Counted from the first letter of the stretch, positions 24,787 through 37,371 are shown. The stretch: DNA of 64,000 nt from Curvularia sp. ZM96 (GCA_022457065.1 JAJGBQ010000001.1:3224001-3288000); one strand, 5' to 3'. Made by a program: numbers and translations. Notes: generated by a model not told the origin, from the sequence alone.

Positions 24787-26661
24787 ATGATGGGACACAG
24801 AAATATGCAAGAGAAAGAGCAGGGATCAGCATGGATGGTCATCAAGTTCGGATGCTGTGCGTCCAAGGACGATATCATAGATGATGAGAGGGAAGGGATG
24901 AGAACCACTGGCAAGTCTCGACCTTACTCAATCGATTCAACAAGATGCTAACAAGTTCATTAATCAGATGAGACAGACATGCGCATCTGTTACGAACAGC
25001 CACGTGCCGTGCCCCAGCCCTGTGCTGAGCCAACATATGCACGTCCATCCACAAGCCAGTCGGTGAGCCGACACGTCTCTCAGTGGGTGTCCAACAGTCG
25101 TGAATATGCTGCGCGTGCTTCGTCTCGTGCCAGCATCTCGACCCTTGCCCGACCTAGTCGTTCGCGGGCCCGGCCTAGTATTAGTCGTCCCACCGATTTT
25201 CGACACTACAACGGCCTTGATGACCTACCATCTATGCTTGATGACGTGTCTATGCCCGTCCGTCGCCGCCGTAGCTTCCGCCCTCTTGAGCTTTCCATAT
25301 ATCTCCCTGATGGATGTGGTCATCTCTCTCCGTTGCCGGACTTTGGTGACGAGGAGTACTGGACCAATCTTCCATCGCAACTCGAACGTCCAAAAGAAGC
25401 ACATGTTCGTGTGAGGGACTCACGAACTAGTTCAGTTTCCTCAGATCCTTCTTCCTCTTCGTATCTCATACAACGCAAGCCCGTCGGTGGCCAGTCCAGA
25501 CGCACCAGCGTACAGAGCGAGCACAGCACCGTTGCACACGAGAGACGGTTGTCAGGCACTACGATGGGAACCATGCCCACGCCTACCCTGGCTTTCTTGC
25601 CCGAAAATTCAACCCTCCCGGACAATCAGATGCCTGAAAAGCCTTCCATCCGCCGCTCGCGCACTTCCGGCACATTATCCCCAGCACGTGTTCTATCACG
25701 CCTTCCGTCGCCCTCTCGAGCCCGTGCAAACACTGCGCCTTCTCGACCTGGTAGCATCCGCCGCACGAAAACTGATGTAGACGACGCTATTCGCGAACTG
25801 AACACTATCGTCGAGGAGCGCCGCGCAAGCGCATATCGCTCTCAGACACAAATTCCTGCTCTGATTAATCGACCTCCTCCCTCTCCATCGCACCATGTGC
25901 CTTATCTTGCTCCTTCGATGCGAATGCATGTTCGCTCTGAGACACTCTCTGACATTGGGTCTGCCTTCTCGGCTCCGCTTAACTCCAAGGCGCTCCCGTT
26001 AACACCTGAACCTGGTGCGAGCCCCAGAAGAGCTACAATGGGTCGCAATCTCGCCCCGCCTATGCGACTATACACCGGACCCCTAAACTCCAACCCTCCT
26101 ACCCCACCACCTGCCCTTACGCCCACGACACCCATTGCTCGTCTAGGAGCTTGGCTCAAGCGTTCTACTTCCTCGTTAGCTTCTACTTCGCAGCCCACCA
26201 CACCAAAAACTGCAACATCCTTCTACATGTGCGAAACACGACCCTCTCTACCAGCCTCCGCTTCCCGCCCATCAACATCCGGATCACGCACACTACACAC
26301 GCGTCACGAATCTCAAGAAAGCAACGACACCGCCACCGTAACGCTCTACTCCACAGACTCTAACACCACGCGTCCCGCTTCGCCAGTCTCCAGCATTGCT
26401 ACTTCATCTCCCCCAAGGAAACTACGACGCGTTCCCGCGCCCCTGAAACTCATCGATGAAAAAGAAATCGCCATCGAAACCGAGGTCTGGACGTCTCGTA
26501 GTACACGCAGCACCATCATGAACATGAAGCCCCCCGTGAGTCCGCACGCCAATATTCTCCATGACATGGAGATGACGGCCAAGGATGTGGGTGCCAACAA
26601 GTGGAGTCGAAGGAGCTTCATGAGGAGGAGTCAAGCTGCGGCCGTTGGTGTGGCCTTCTGA
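24787..26661 (+). CDS. Ser/Pro/Arg-rich unrecognised protein
   Basis: Exons 24787-24910 and 24968-26661 encode about 605 residues. The 57-base intron appears to use a GC donor (G|GCAAGT) with a TGCTAAC branch site and a CAG acceptor. It joins the short N-terminal exon, which contains KFGCCASKDDIIDDE, in phase to the long exon (DETDMRICYEQ). The only GT nearby (GTCTCG, 24915) would create an immediate stop. The long exon is rich in S, P, R and T with many SP, TP and RRxS contexts, so it is probably disordered and phosphorylated. There is no signal peptide, membrane helix or catalytic motif. I do not recognise the family. The two adjacent ATGs (24787, 24790) are equally possible starts. Confidence 0.75.
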
Positions 26662-28685
26662 GTGTAGAACGAATGTCGAGGGCCTCTTTTTTCTTTTTCT
26701 TTGTTCCCAAGGGGGTATGGTGATGATAGGTTTAGAAGTTCGGGTTTTGGTTGGACTATGGACGGAAAACTTTGATACCCGGATAAGGTTGGGTTGGGCA
26801 TGTTGGTCTTGGGAAAACGGCTTTTATTCTTCTTCTTTCAGGCGATACCTAGGCATATACCCTCCGTTTTCCTTTTGTCTCTCGTTTTGTTCTTTTTCCT
26901 CTGCTTGTCTGGCGGGGAAAAGGATGGAGAGATGAAGAGGCGGATGTCTAGCGCTTTACATAGTGTTACGTGTAGATAGCATTATATTTAATACCACAAT
27001 TTTTTCGGATTTGAAGAGTTCACCTTGTCAAGACAGTGTTTGTGGCGTGAGGTATCTGATGTACTTCGTGTGCTAATAGAGGACCGGTTGGCGTGGAAGG
27101 TCGTTGTTGCCGACGCATATCATGAGAAGAGGAGATCGAATAGATGCGAATAGGTGGTGACACGTATTGTTTCTCAGCGTACTTAATTATATTCCCTTGG
27201 CATGATGCTACTGGTTGATGGCAGAAAGATAGATTTTCAAGTCGCACTATCACAAAATTGCAATACAACGTCATTATCTTTAATACCACTTTTCGCTGCC
27301 TATTTCGGACTTTTAACTATACAAGCTTTTCCTATTGGAATTCATGGTCTTATCTTGTCTGCGGCGAGTTGTCTGCTACTATGTCTCTCTTTGTTGGAAA
27401 ATATCTCATTTTTCACATTCTTTGTATTATTTTATTTTTTTGCTATTTGGTTAGTTAAACAGTTTAATTTTCGTAATATTCATTCCCGCATTTATATCAC
27501 CTGAACGCCGAACAATATTCACAAATGTGTTTTGTGTTGCATTTAGTATTGAGCAGATATGACTACTAAAGTTACTATTAGGAGAAATGGTATTTGTGGT
27601 TTTCTTAAAGTGATGTGGATATGGTGCATTCTGAGGTGTGGATTGTAAGCCCGATTATATATTCCATATTTTATAGTTTGGAGTCAATGGAAATAATATG
27701 GGAAACATGTAAGACAGCACTACCGGAAAGCCTTGTTGTTCTGGCGATGAGCAGTAGCCATGCATATTGTGGTAGAAGTGCAGACTGCATCAAGACGCTA
27801 CGACCAAATAGGTAGGAGACTGATCTAGACAATGCAAAACACATATATGCAGGGCACGGAAATTCCCATCAAACACTCAATCTTATGCTAATCTGCCATG
27901 CATACACCGACAAAGCATTGCAAATAGATAGAAAAAAGCGTCACCCACCTTCCCTTATAGCCTTTCCCATAGCGCACGTGCAACCCTCCCATTGGTCAGA
28001 TTCCTCTATCCAGCTTCCCGCACTTAGTACGCATACCTACCCTCCCACACCCCACGTGCTCCGGACCAAAAGATAGATTGATACCAGAATGAAGAGCCCC
28101 CCCTACCTTCCTCGGCCATCACCGCCTACTATTTTCTCTTTCAATCTCCCCAAGCCCGCCAATCCAATCGCACCTTCCAGAAACGGAAAAGGCCTCGGAG
28201 CCAAGGTAGCACCGGTATCAGCCAATCAGCGTCCTGTGATAGCAGCACGCGTTGTTCGGCACGGGGCGGCGGTGTCGTGCTGGCCGCAATGTCTGTAGAG
28301 AGGCAAAAGTCTTGAACGGAGCTGAGAGTAGTTTGGTCAAGGGGAATGGGCTGGTCTTCCCGCGGCGCGTCCGACAAAAGGCGGGCCGCGGTGTCAACGT
28401 TGTGTGATAGGTACATCTGAGATTCGCTGGCTGGGGGTGGTGGCACTTGTTCATCGTGGAAATTGGACCGGGTTCTTGGAACGCGGGTTGCTTGGTGTTA
28501 GTAAATAGTTTAGAGAAAAAAAAAACGGGCATTGAAGGGGAAAAAGTATATTTAAGTAAGACGCGGGTCGTAACCTTAGATCGACCTGAAGTTTAGAGCG
28601 CGAGGGCTTTTTACGCTCGTTTTCTCTCGTTTCTTGACTCGTGTTGTTTGCTCGTAACGGTGCTCGAGTTCCTTTTGCCGTTACA
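26662..28685. other. Intergenic with AT-rich stretch
   Basis: About 2 kb contains no convincing gene. Roughly 27180-27700 is clearly AT-richer than its surroundings, and 27400-27500 is mostly A and T. The nuclease promoter lies at the right end and contains an A10 run near 28517. Confidence 0.5.
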
Positions 28686-30881
28686 ATGGCGCCTTTGACA
28701 CGCCTTCTCGCCTTGTCGGCGTCGGTCGCTACATCTACAGCCCTTACCATTGCGGAAATCAATGGCGCGAAGTTCATCTCACCGTACCGAGACCAGACCG
28801 TATCTAATGTTTCTGGTATCATCACCGCAAAAGGCCCCGATGGTCTTTGGCTGCGTTCCACAACACCTGATCGCGATGAGCGCACGTCCGAGTCCCTATA
28901 CGTTTTTGGTCGCACATTCGGCGCCAACCTGACAGTCGGTGATACCATTGTCGTGGGAGGCAAGGTCGCCGAATACCGTTCTAACAAGGATTACATCTTT
29001 ATGACACAGTTGTCATCGCCGGTACTACAGAAGAGGCTAGAGTCAGGTGCGGAGGTACGACCCTTGGTCATTGGAAAGGATACGCCAAATCCACCAAATA
29101 AGCAGTACAGCAGTCTGGATGGTGGCGATGTTTTCGCTGTGCCGAACAATGTGAGCCAGATCAGCGTGGCGAACCCCGAACTCCAGCCGAAGAAGTTTGG
29201 CCTTGATTTTTGGGAAAGCTTGATGGGCGAGTTGGTTACGGTCAAGAAGCCAACCGCACTCACCAAGCCAAACCAGTTTGGTGACACATGGGTTGCGGGC
29301 GATTGGAAGGTATCTGGACGAAACGGCCGTGGCGGACTGACCATTACCGACAAGGATGCAAACCCAGAGGCCATTGTCATCGGTACTCCTCTTGATGGAA
29401 CCAAGAATCCCAAAAACACCAGGATGGGCGACTCAGTGGAGGAAATCACTGGTGTTGTTAGCTACGCTTTCGGCTTTTACCGCATCCTACCAACGACAGC
29501 CATCAAAGTGACAAAGAGCCAGACGCCGACTCTGCCATCTCCTTCCAAACTCAAGTCAAGCGGAAAATGCGACGCCATAACCGTTGGCGCGTACAACGTC
29601 GAAAACCTCGCACCAAACTCCACGCACCACGCCGATTTGGCCAAACACATCGTCAACTACTTGAACAGCCCCGATATAATCTTTGTACAGGAGATCCAGG
29701 ACGACAATGGTCCCACCAATGACAACGGTAAGTTCGAAGCATGCTGGCAGAATGTCATCGTTGCCCGGGTTCGCATGCTGTATATGTGTCAAAAGACGAG
29801 TGGCTTGTCTTACGTCGCACATTGCATAGCCCCAGAGGCGCTTGTTTGGCTGTGATACTGACTCTCCTACAGTTGTTTCCGGAAATCTCACATTGACCAC
29901 TCTCAGTGCCGCCATCGCTGCTGCTGGAGGTCCAAGCTATACTTTCACTGAGATTGTGCCCGTCGATGACCAGGACGGTGGCCAACCAGGTGGTAACATC
30001 CGCGTTGCGTATCTGTACAAGCCCAATGTTCTCCGTCTCTACAAGCCAAACCCGGGCAGTTCGCTCGACGCAACAGCGGTAGTTGCTGGACCTGCCCTCA
30101 AGTTCAACCCGGGCCGCATTGAGCCAGAGAACCCTGCTTGGAAGAATAGCCGAAAGCCGTTGGTTGCGCAGTGGGAAGTTATCGAAAAGAGTGGTGAGAA
30201 GAAGCAGAATACATTCTTTACCGTCAACGTGCACTTTGGGTCCAAGGGCGGAAGCAGCAGCACCCACGGTGATGCGAGACCGCCAGTAAATGGTGGCGTT
30301 GGTAAGCTCATCAAAAATAGAAAACGTGTGCAACAGTTGCTAACCCTGAAATTTAGCTGATCGTCTTGAACAATCCCGTATTACTGCAAACTTTGTAAAG
30401 GTACGTTTTGGGATGATCGTCCGCTATATTGCGCAGGTCCTTGCCGTTTTGTCCCTTGTTGGATCCAACAAAGACCCCCTTGCACGAAAAGAAACGCGCT
30501 TCCTTGCCCCTGACATTCAATTCAAACGCGAAACGAGAATAACCCTGACGGAAATAGGAAATCCTTTCACAAGACAAAAATGCTCGCATCATAGCTGCAG
30601 GCGATTTCAACGAGTTCGCCTTCGTGCAACCTATCGAAGAGTTCGCTAGTATTTCAGGCCTCAAGGACCTTGAAGCCGTTGCCAGGATTGATGAAGCTGA
30701 ACGATACACCTATCTCTTCGACGGGAATGCACAGGCTCTGGATCATATGTTTGTATCACCGGCGCTTGCCAAGAAGAGCAGGGCGGAATTCGAACACATC
30801 CACGTTAATACGTGGCCGGATTTTGATTCGCAGGTCAGCGACCATGATCCTTCGGTAGCGAGGCTGGACGTTTGTGCTTAG
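28686..30881 (+). CDS. Secreted endonuclease/exonuclease/phosphatase-family nuclease
   Basis: Exons 28686-29727, 29873-30301, 30357-30400 and 30558-30881 give about 612 residues. Residues 1-19 form a signal peptide. Residues 20-150 resemble the OB-fold-like domain that precedes the catalytic domain in secreted ExeM/NucH-type nucleases. The catalytic EEP fold shows its hallmarks across exons. These are AYNVEN (N304, N307), VQEIQ with metal ligand E336, GDFNEF (D521, N523) and SDHDP (D600, H601). Such enzymes hydrolyse extracellular DNA or RNA with a divalent metal, for nutrient capture or for breaking host DNA traps. The specific role is inferred. The third exon is 44 bases and the first intron 145 bases. 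Confidence 0.87.
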
Positions 30882-32707
30882 ATCGTGCATACCGTAATCT
30901 AGTAGACGGATACATGAAATATCAGGATCTAATGTAGACCCTGAATCTGGATGCATTTTGCGAAGCGAGAGGGTAATGAATACGTGCATTAGAGCCTGCC
31001 GTCTATCTTGTCGGATGCACAGTTCTGCCTGTTGAGATGTCAGTGTACTCTAATAATACCGTGCGTTATTGCGGCGTAGGGTGGCCAGGGAAGCTGCTAA
31101 TTTCTGCTTCACGAGCAGGCAAGCGCACGTTCCGCTTGGAAACATTTTGCGGCATGGAGCCAGGCTATTGGATATGCTACTATTGGCCTGCGCCTCTGAC
31201 ATGCATACAAGCGCTCCGTAGCAGCACATCCACAGTCTATGACGGTGCAGTGTGTCAGCAATTGAGACGTTGGCGTTAAGCCATTAAAAAGCAGGCAACG
31301 GGATGGAGCTGAGGTTTGCTGATCACCTTGGAAAGCTTGTGGCTGGCCACGCGACGAGCACATGGCTGATCGGATTTTGGTCCGACTGACAGGGCAATGG
31401 TAACAGCTGTGGCCGGCCACGATAGCGCATGTTGACCAGGCATGGGCGGCTCAACTCCTAGTGCGCTGTTACGTTCAGACGTCGGTTGCTCCGATACCGT
31501 GGTCCAGGTTTAGACACTGTTGCGCGCAGTACTTAGCTGCAGGCCAATACCCCAGCTACTCATGGGCGGTCGTGCACAGCCGCTACGATAGCTTCCATTG
31601 TTCCGCTGACGTGTAGGATGCCGATGCTCCTATCGCACAGGACAAATGCTCCATTTACCCGACAGGCCAGTCTGACTTTTCGTAAGCTTTACCCCAGTAA
31701 CGGCAGCCGGAATCGGTTTTGACAACGAGGAAGCGGGGACGCCCTAGCCAAGGCGCATTGTCCACCCTAGCGTTGCCAAGCCTCCCCGCGACCCCAGATC
31801 CGAGAGCGGTGCCCGCCCACTGTGGGCCTCGTCGGAAGTCAACACAACAGCGACACAGTGGAATATCGCGTGTTTTTGTCGTTTTTCAACGCGACGCAAC
31901 TGCCATTGCGGAGCAAAGGCTTTGGCAAAGCTTCGCCTGCCGGCTGTAAGACGGTGTTCTGCAAGCGATTCCGTACCCGCGGTTCTATGTTGAATGGGCG
32001 TTTTGCCAAGGTCTTGGGTGGCGCTTGTCCAGGCAGTCGAATGGATAGACTGATAGCGCCGAGAACTTCATTTAGGGTAGCACCTGGCCGTTCTGGAACG
32101 CAGAGAGTGCCTAATACATGGTCTTGGCCCGAGAGCTAGGAGGGGCTCTGCCGGGATAATTCCTTTGGAAAGGCCCGCATGGCTACCGGTCCGCGCTCTA
32201 CGTGGAATGGACTATGAATGCGAGGCTGAAACTTAATCTTAGGGCAGCTGTTGTGCCTGTGTTCGTTGCATAGAGGTACGGCGCGATCGGCTGGGCGGAG
32301 AGGATGGCGGTGGCTGGGCGGTGTGCCGACTCGCGTTAGCACGAAAGATTTGATATCTGTAGAGACATGGAAACCTCGTTGCCGGCCACCGTGCTGCCAA
32401 GCGAAAGTGCGTTGCGATCATCGCGTCATTCCCTCTTGGGCACCCTTACCCACCGACCGCCACAGTCGGACGCAGGAATTGACGGGCCAGCGAGATCCAC
32501 TCTTACATCCCATCCAACCGCCCCATGGGGTTCCGGGGCCATTGGGCAACCCGGGTGGGTCAACCCTAGCAAAAGCCTATCTCGTTTCGAGGCACACCCA
32601 CACCCATACGGCGTGTGCGAGCCTGGGTACATATAGTCCCTTGTCTGCCTCTTTTGCCTGTGTCCCCTCAGTCTCTTGTGCTTCCTTCCATCGGTGACAA
32701 AGGCAAC
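30882..32707. other. Intergenic, upstream of MFS gene
   Basis: About 1.8 kb holds no recognisable gene. It contains a pair of GTGGCYGGCCAC palindromes 70 bases apart. A TACATATAG element at about 32628 is a plausible TATA-like signal 80 bases before the MFS start. Confidence 0.45.
31339..31420. repeat. Paired GTGGCYGGCCAC palindromes
   Basis: GTGGCTGGCCAC at 31339-31350 and GTGGCCGGCCAC at 31409-31420 differ by one C/T transition. The second copy is a perfect 12-base palindrome. Confidence 0.6.
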
Positions 32708-34391
32708 ATGGCGGCTACCCCAGATTCCAAAGCCCTTGAGGCCAACGAGAAGGGCCAAGACGTCTACACTAATGATGTCAACAGCTCTCAGACCAGCACT
32801 CCTGGCGATCTTGACGAGTACCCAGATCCAGACGCGGGCAAGAGCGACGAGGAGCGCGCCAGACTCGTATGAACTCCATGTGCTCGGCTGCTGATCAACG
32901 CTAACCCATAATTAGGACAGAGCCCTGGTGTGGAAGATGGACAGATGGTTGATTCCGTGGCTGTCGCTCCTGTATCTGCTTTCTTTTCTGGACCGCACAA
33001 ACATCGGAAATGCTCGTGCCGCCAACATCGAACCGGATCTTCGCATGGGTGGCCGCGACTACAATCTTGCCCTGACAATCTTTTTCATTTCCTATGCTGG
33101 TTTCGAGCCGCTTACCAACATTGCCATCAAGAAATGGTCCCCCCGTGTTTTCTTCACCGTCATCATCCTTGCGTGGGGCGCTATCATGACGCTCATGGGC
33201 ATAGTCCACAACAGGGCTGGTTTGCTGGCTGCTCGATTCTTCCTCGGTATCGCTGAAGCCGGATTGTTCCCTGGAGTCAACTACTACCTCTCGTAAGATG
33301 CAACGAGTCTTTTCGAAGATCATGAGCTAATTTCGATATAGGTGCTGGTACAAGCGTCAGGAGCTGGGTATGCGTGCAGCTCTCTTCTTTTCTGCAGCTG
33401 CGCTTGCTGGATCGTTCGGAGGTTTGCTCGCGGCTGCCATTACTCAAATGGATGGCGTTGGCGGTTACGAGGGATGGCGATGGATCTGTGAGTCTCTTAT
33501 GTCTTCGACTGCAGGGCGATGACTAATATTGGTACAGTCATTATCGAGGGTCTCATGACTGTATTCGTCGGCATCTTCTGCTGGTGGATGGTGTTCAACT
33601 TCCCCGACACTGCCAGTTTCCTTTCTGCCGACGAGAAGCTGAGGGCTGTACGTCGCCTCAAGCTTGATGGACAAGCTCGTGCCAAGGTTGGCGGCATCGA
33701 CCGCCGAGACGTTTACGCGGCCCTTAAGGACTGGAAGACATGGGGATATGCCGTCATCTACATGGGCTGCCTCTGCCCCTTGTACTGCTTCTCCCTGTTC
33801 CTGCCCACGATCCTTCTTGGTATGGGTCACAAGGGCACGCAGGCCCAGCTCTTGTCCGTCCCACCTTACGCCGTTGCCGCGACCGTGACTGTCTTGATTG
33901 GATATATTGCCGACAAGACTAAGAAGCGTGGTATCTGCAACATGGTTGTATCCGCCATCGGGTGCGTCGGTTTTGCCATGCTGCTCGCGACAACGAACCC
34001 AAAGATCCAGTACGCCGGAACTTTCCTTGGTGCCATGGGCATCTACCCTACCGTCTCCAACACACTGACGTGGGCTTCCAACAATGTTGAGGGTTCGCTC
34101 AAGCGTGGTGTCATGGTTGGTGTTGTTGTAGGTTGGGGTAACATGAACGGTGTCGTCTCTTCCAATATCTACGACCCCAAGGAGAAGCCGCATTACCGCA
34201 CCGGTCACGGTATCGTTCTTGCTTACATGGCCCTGTTCCTTTTCGGCGGAACTCTGTTCATGCACCTCGCGTTGAAGCGTGAGAACAAGCTCAGGAAGGC
34301 AGGCAAGCGCGACCACTGGGTCGAAGGCAAGACGGAAGAGGAGATTGCGGAGCTGGGTGACATGCGACCCGACTTCTACTACACTACCTAA
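32708..34391 (+). CDS. MFS transporter, anion:cation symporter family (Dal5/Tna1-like)
   Basis: Exons 32708-32866, 32916-33292, 33342-33487 and 33538-34391 encode about 511 residues with about 12 transmembrane helices. The first helix carries LYLLSFLDRTNIGNAR, the signature of the anion:cation symporter branch that includes yeast allantoate and nicotinate permeases. The cytosolic central loop lies between helices 6 and 7 (LRAVRRLKLDGQ). Introns are 49-50 bases, and all joins restore conserved sequence such as NYYLSCWYKRQE. Proton-coupled uptake of a small organic anion across the plasma membrane is likely. The substrate cannot be read from the sequence, and no neighbouring catabolic gene points to one. 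Confidence 0.9.
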
Positions 34392-35660
34392 GTGGCTTGG
34401 AGTATGTCCAGTAATGATTTGTTTGTAACCTGCTGTACATCAGCGACCTTTCTGTGTTCTCTGCCTAGGATACCCGCGATATTGGGTAATCTGCATCAGA
34501 TCCAATTCGCCCAACTGATGAAGACGGGGATACCAAGAGACTGTGTATATAGGCACTCCCTGTGCACCAGACATGATTGAAAAGTAATCGTACCTAGCAC
34601 TGGCTGTTCGCAACATTGGATGTGGTGTTGATGATAATTTGCTTGCTCGTTCTTCAAGCGGAGAAACCTGACAGTGCCGTTCGGCCGGAAGTAGTTTTGA
34701 TGACAAAGACGTAAGTGCCGCTCATGCCATTGGAGATTCGATATTGAAGGCGCATCACGGCCGCGGGTGTGTCCCAACGAGGGAATGGCGGCGAGTGCTG
34801 CTCAAGCTGATTGGGTAGGAGCACCTCGTACGCAACGCCACTTCTCACCTCCTCCCTCACGTGACGGTGCTGTTGTTTATCTCGTGAATCTTATAAACCT
34901 CTGCAAGGCCATCATCGCTTTTACCTACAAAGACGAAGTCGCCAGGGCCGATATACAAATAGTCTTTGTCCATGTTTGACTGGTACTCAACTCCGATCGA
35001 ATGATGATTTTTGGCGCGCCCAGAATGAGAAAGACGAACTACGATATATATACCTGCCAGCAGCAGCTTGTAATCATCACCAGTACAGCCTTCCCGAGCC
35101 ATTCCCGACTTATTTCCGGTAGGGCGTGGAGAATGGCTGACAGGTAAGTAAACTGCCACGTGACTGCCAAGGACCATTACACTGACTAGAGTTGGGGTTG
35201 CTGACTTGCCTATACGCAACTGCTCCGAATCCCTCAACCTTATCTACGTGGTAACAGCCGTGTCTGAGAGTCCTTTCTAGAATACTACTACTATGTAGAA
35301 CACACCACTACGTGATCAAGCACTAACCCCTCGTGTAAGCGCTCCAGGGAAGCAGTGGCGTCGGCGCTTACGTCCCGTTCTCAATGGACTCCACGAGCAT
35401 CGAAAACATGATTCACATTGTTCCACGCGCGTACATGAAACCACAGTAGCTTGACTAAGCTAGCCATCCCAGCCTGCTACTATGTATACATATATATACA
35501 CGTTTTGCAATTTCGGCTGTTGAACGACTCTAAATAAGTCACCAGGTGCAAGACCGAGGCACACTTTCAACCAGGAAGACATCCTACATACTCGCCACTT
35601 TATATTCATCTGCTCTGTGTAATCTACATTTTAGCTCATGCTTCATTCAATTCCCGCTGG
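34392..35660. other. Intergenic
   Basis: About 1.27 kb shows no gene. A CATATATATACAC element near 35488-35501 is a candidate TATA region for the following gene, about 160 bases upstream of its ATG. Confidence 0.45.
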
Positions 35661-36598
35661 ATGTTCTTATACTTCATGATGTTATTTCATCTCCTTCTAG
35701 CCATATCACATATTACTAGTGCAGCCGGCTACTGTTACAGCCGCAACGGCACTACCCTTCTTAACGCGGCCTTCCAACCATGCAACAACACGACAAAATA
35801 TTCCGCATGCTGTATGACGAACCATAGCGGCGCTGGAGACGTCGGCATCGCAGACGACGTGTGCATGGAAAATGGTCTTTGTCAGAACTATGCAGTGTAT
35901 AACGGGAACAACGAGGGCGAGCAGGTTTGGTCAAGACAAGGCTGTACAGACCCGCTGTGGAATAGTCCCTACTGTCTGGGAGACGTGTGTAGCAAGCCAG
36001 AGGTATACCGCCGAATACTTCATGCCAGGATGTCGCTGATGAGACAACATAGTACGCCGACAAATGGGGCAACGTGGGCGTCCACAACTGTGGAGGGAAA
36101 AATTGGTGCTGTGGGGAGAAGACCTGTTGCGGTGACAAGAGCAACATCTTTGAACTTGCCGCAATTGTGGGTCCGACATCGACTCTTCTCTCAGCGACGC
36201 CCTTTCCGTCAGTGACACCCGCTTCCTCAGCCACACCATCATCAGCTTCGACGTCTACCCCATCCTCTGTCTTCGAGGGAGACGTCTCATCAGGTGGCCT
36301 TAGTACGAGTGCAAAAGCTGGTATTGGGGTTGGCGTGACAGGCTTTGTGATTGTGACGGCCGCAATTGCATGGCTAATATCCAGGTCGAGAAAGTCCAAC
36401 GGAGGAAAAGACAGCCCCTCAGACGGAAGTATGCTGCAAACAGATGTGTCACAGGAGGAAAAGCATCAGCTACGTGTCCGTGCACATGAGATGTGGTCAG
36501 ATCATGGATATGGAGAGTTGGGCCATCGTGAAGATGCAGAACTAGCGGCAAACAATGTTCCCCAGGAGTTAGAGGCCAGAAGCCAAAATGTACACTGA
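35661..36598 (+). CDS. Cys-rich secreted-type single-pass membrane protein
   Basis: Exons 35661-36002 and 36053-36598 encode about 295 residues. An N-terminal signal peptide (residues 1-21) precedes a Cys-rich ectodomain starting YCYSRNGTT, with a CNNTTKYSACC-like block and a later WCCGEKTCCG block. A Ser/Thr/Pro-rich stalk follows, then a Gly/Val/Ala-rich transmembrane helix (about residues 205-230) bounded by an RSRK stop-transfer. The tail of about 65 residues is cytosolic. The layout resembles many Pezizomycotina cell-surface proteins of unknown function and, in outline, Mid2/Wsc-type wall sensors. No enzymatic motif is present. The 50-base intron restores CSKPE-YADKWGN in phase. A sensor or adhesion role is inference. 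Confidence 0.75.
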
Positions 36599-36872
36599 GG
36601 TACGCCAACGCCCAAGGCTTAGACGGAATTCCATCGCTTCGCGTTCGAATCGCACACCGAGACATTTCTGAGATTATCCACGCCAAGGGACTATTCGAAA
36701 TGAGCCATCATTATATTCGGATTTGTTCTACATGAATGACTCAGTCGCTGCTGGGTCGACACCGCGCTTCTTTTAGCGATGACACACCACCCGCTATCTC
36801 CTACTCCGCTACTCGACCCTAGGTTTACACTCCAAAGAGTAGAAGCATTTAAAAGGACTGTCCTGAACCACA

Positions 36873-37136
36873 CTAGTTCGACCCCTTTACCTCCTCAACC
36901 TGTTTCAAGCTAGCAGTGCGCTCTTCCCTCTCCCGCTGCCACAACTCCCTTCTTCTCCTCATATCCTCCGTCATCGTCCGAATGTCGTTGATGAGCTGGT
37001 CAGTCAAGTACACCCACTCCCAAGCTTGATGTGTAGGACGTCTTGAAGCAGTGCGTCTTGAGTATTGTGATGGGCATGGCAAGGGCTGATGGAGCCGATG
37101 ACAAGATGTAGCGCTGAATTGCTGATTTGGGAACAT
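36873..37136 (-). CDS. Possible small helical protein
   Basis: An 87-residue frame starts with ATG at 37136. Its C-terminal half (WVYLTDQLINDIRTM, then an Arg/Glu-rich segment) looks like a charged amphipathic helix, which is unusual for random sequence. The N-terminal half has no features. It could be the last exon of a longer gene whose upstream exons I could not identify, or a chance frame. Confidence 0.3.
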   Translation of the reverse strand: MFPNQQFSATSCHRLHQPLPCPSQYSRRTASRRPTHQAWEWVYLTDQLINDIRTMTEDMRRRRELWQREREERTASLKQVEEVKGSN

Positions 37137-37371
37137 TGATTGAGTACAGGACTAGGAAAGTAACAGCGAGGTGATCGATAAATCTCAGGGAGGGGGTAAG
37201 CTATATCAACCATTCGCAGACTCAGCGAACAGCAGTTGCTGATGTGTCACAAAAGCGTAGCAACACCAATCACCTGAACATTCCAATGCCGTTTTCCGAA
37301 CGAGCGCATAAAACGACCAACAAACATTCAACGATACCTCACACTCTAGCAAACGTACAGACAAACTACGA

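Noticed and set aside
29728..29872. Reading through to a short nuclease of 389 residues ending at 29855
   Set aside because: The GTAAGT donor and CAG acceptor join in phase to the rest of the EEP catalytic domain, which carries required residues.
33465..34316. Long minus-strand open frame (283 residues) over the MFS gene
   Set aside because: It is antisense to a clearly coding exon, lacks family motifs, and its composition mirrors codon bias of the plus strand.
36600..36665. tRNA-like GTTCGAATC (B-box-like) sequence
   Set aside because: No matching A box, acceptor stem or anticodon arm could be drawn around it.
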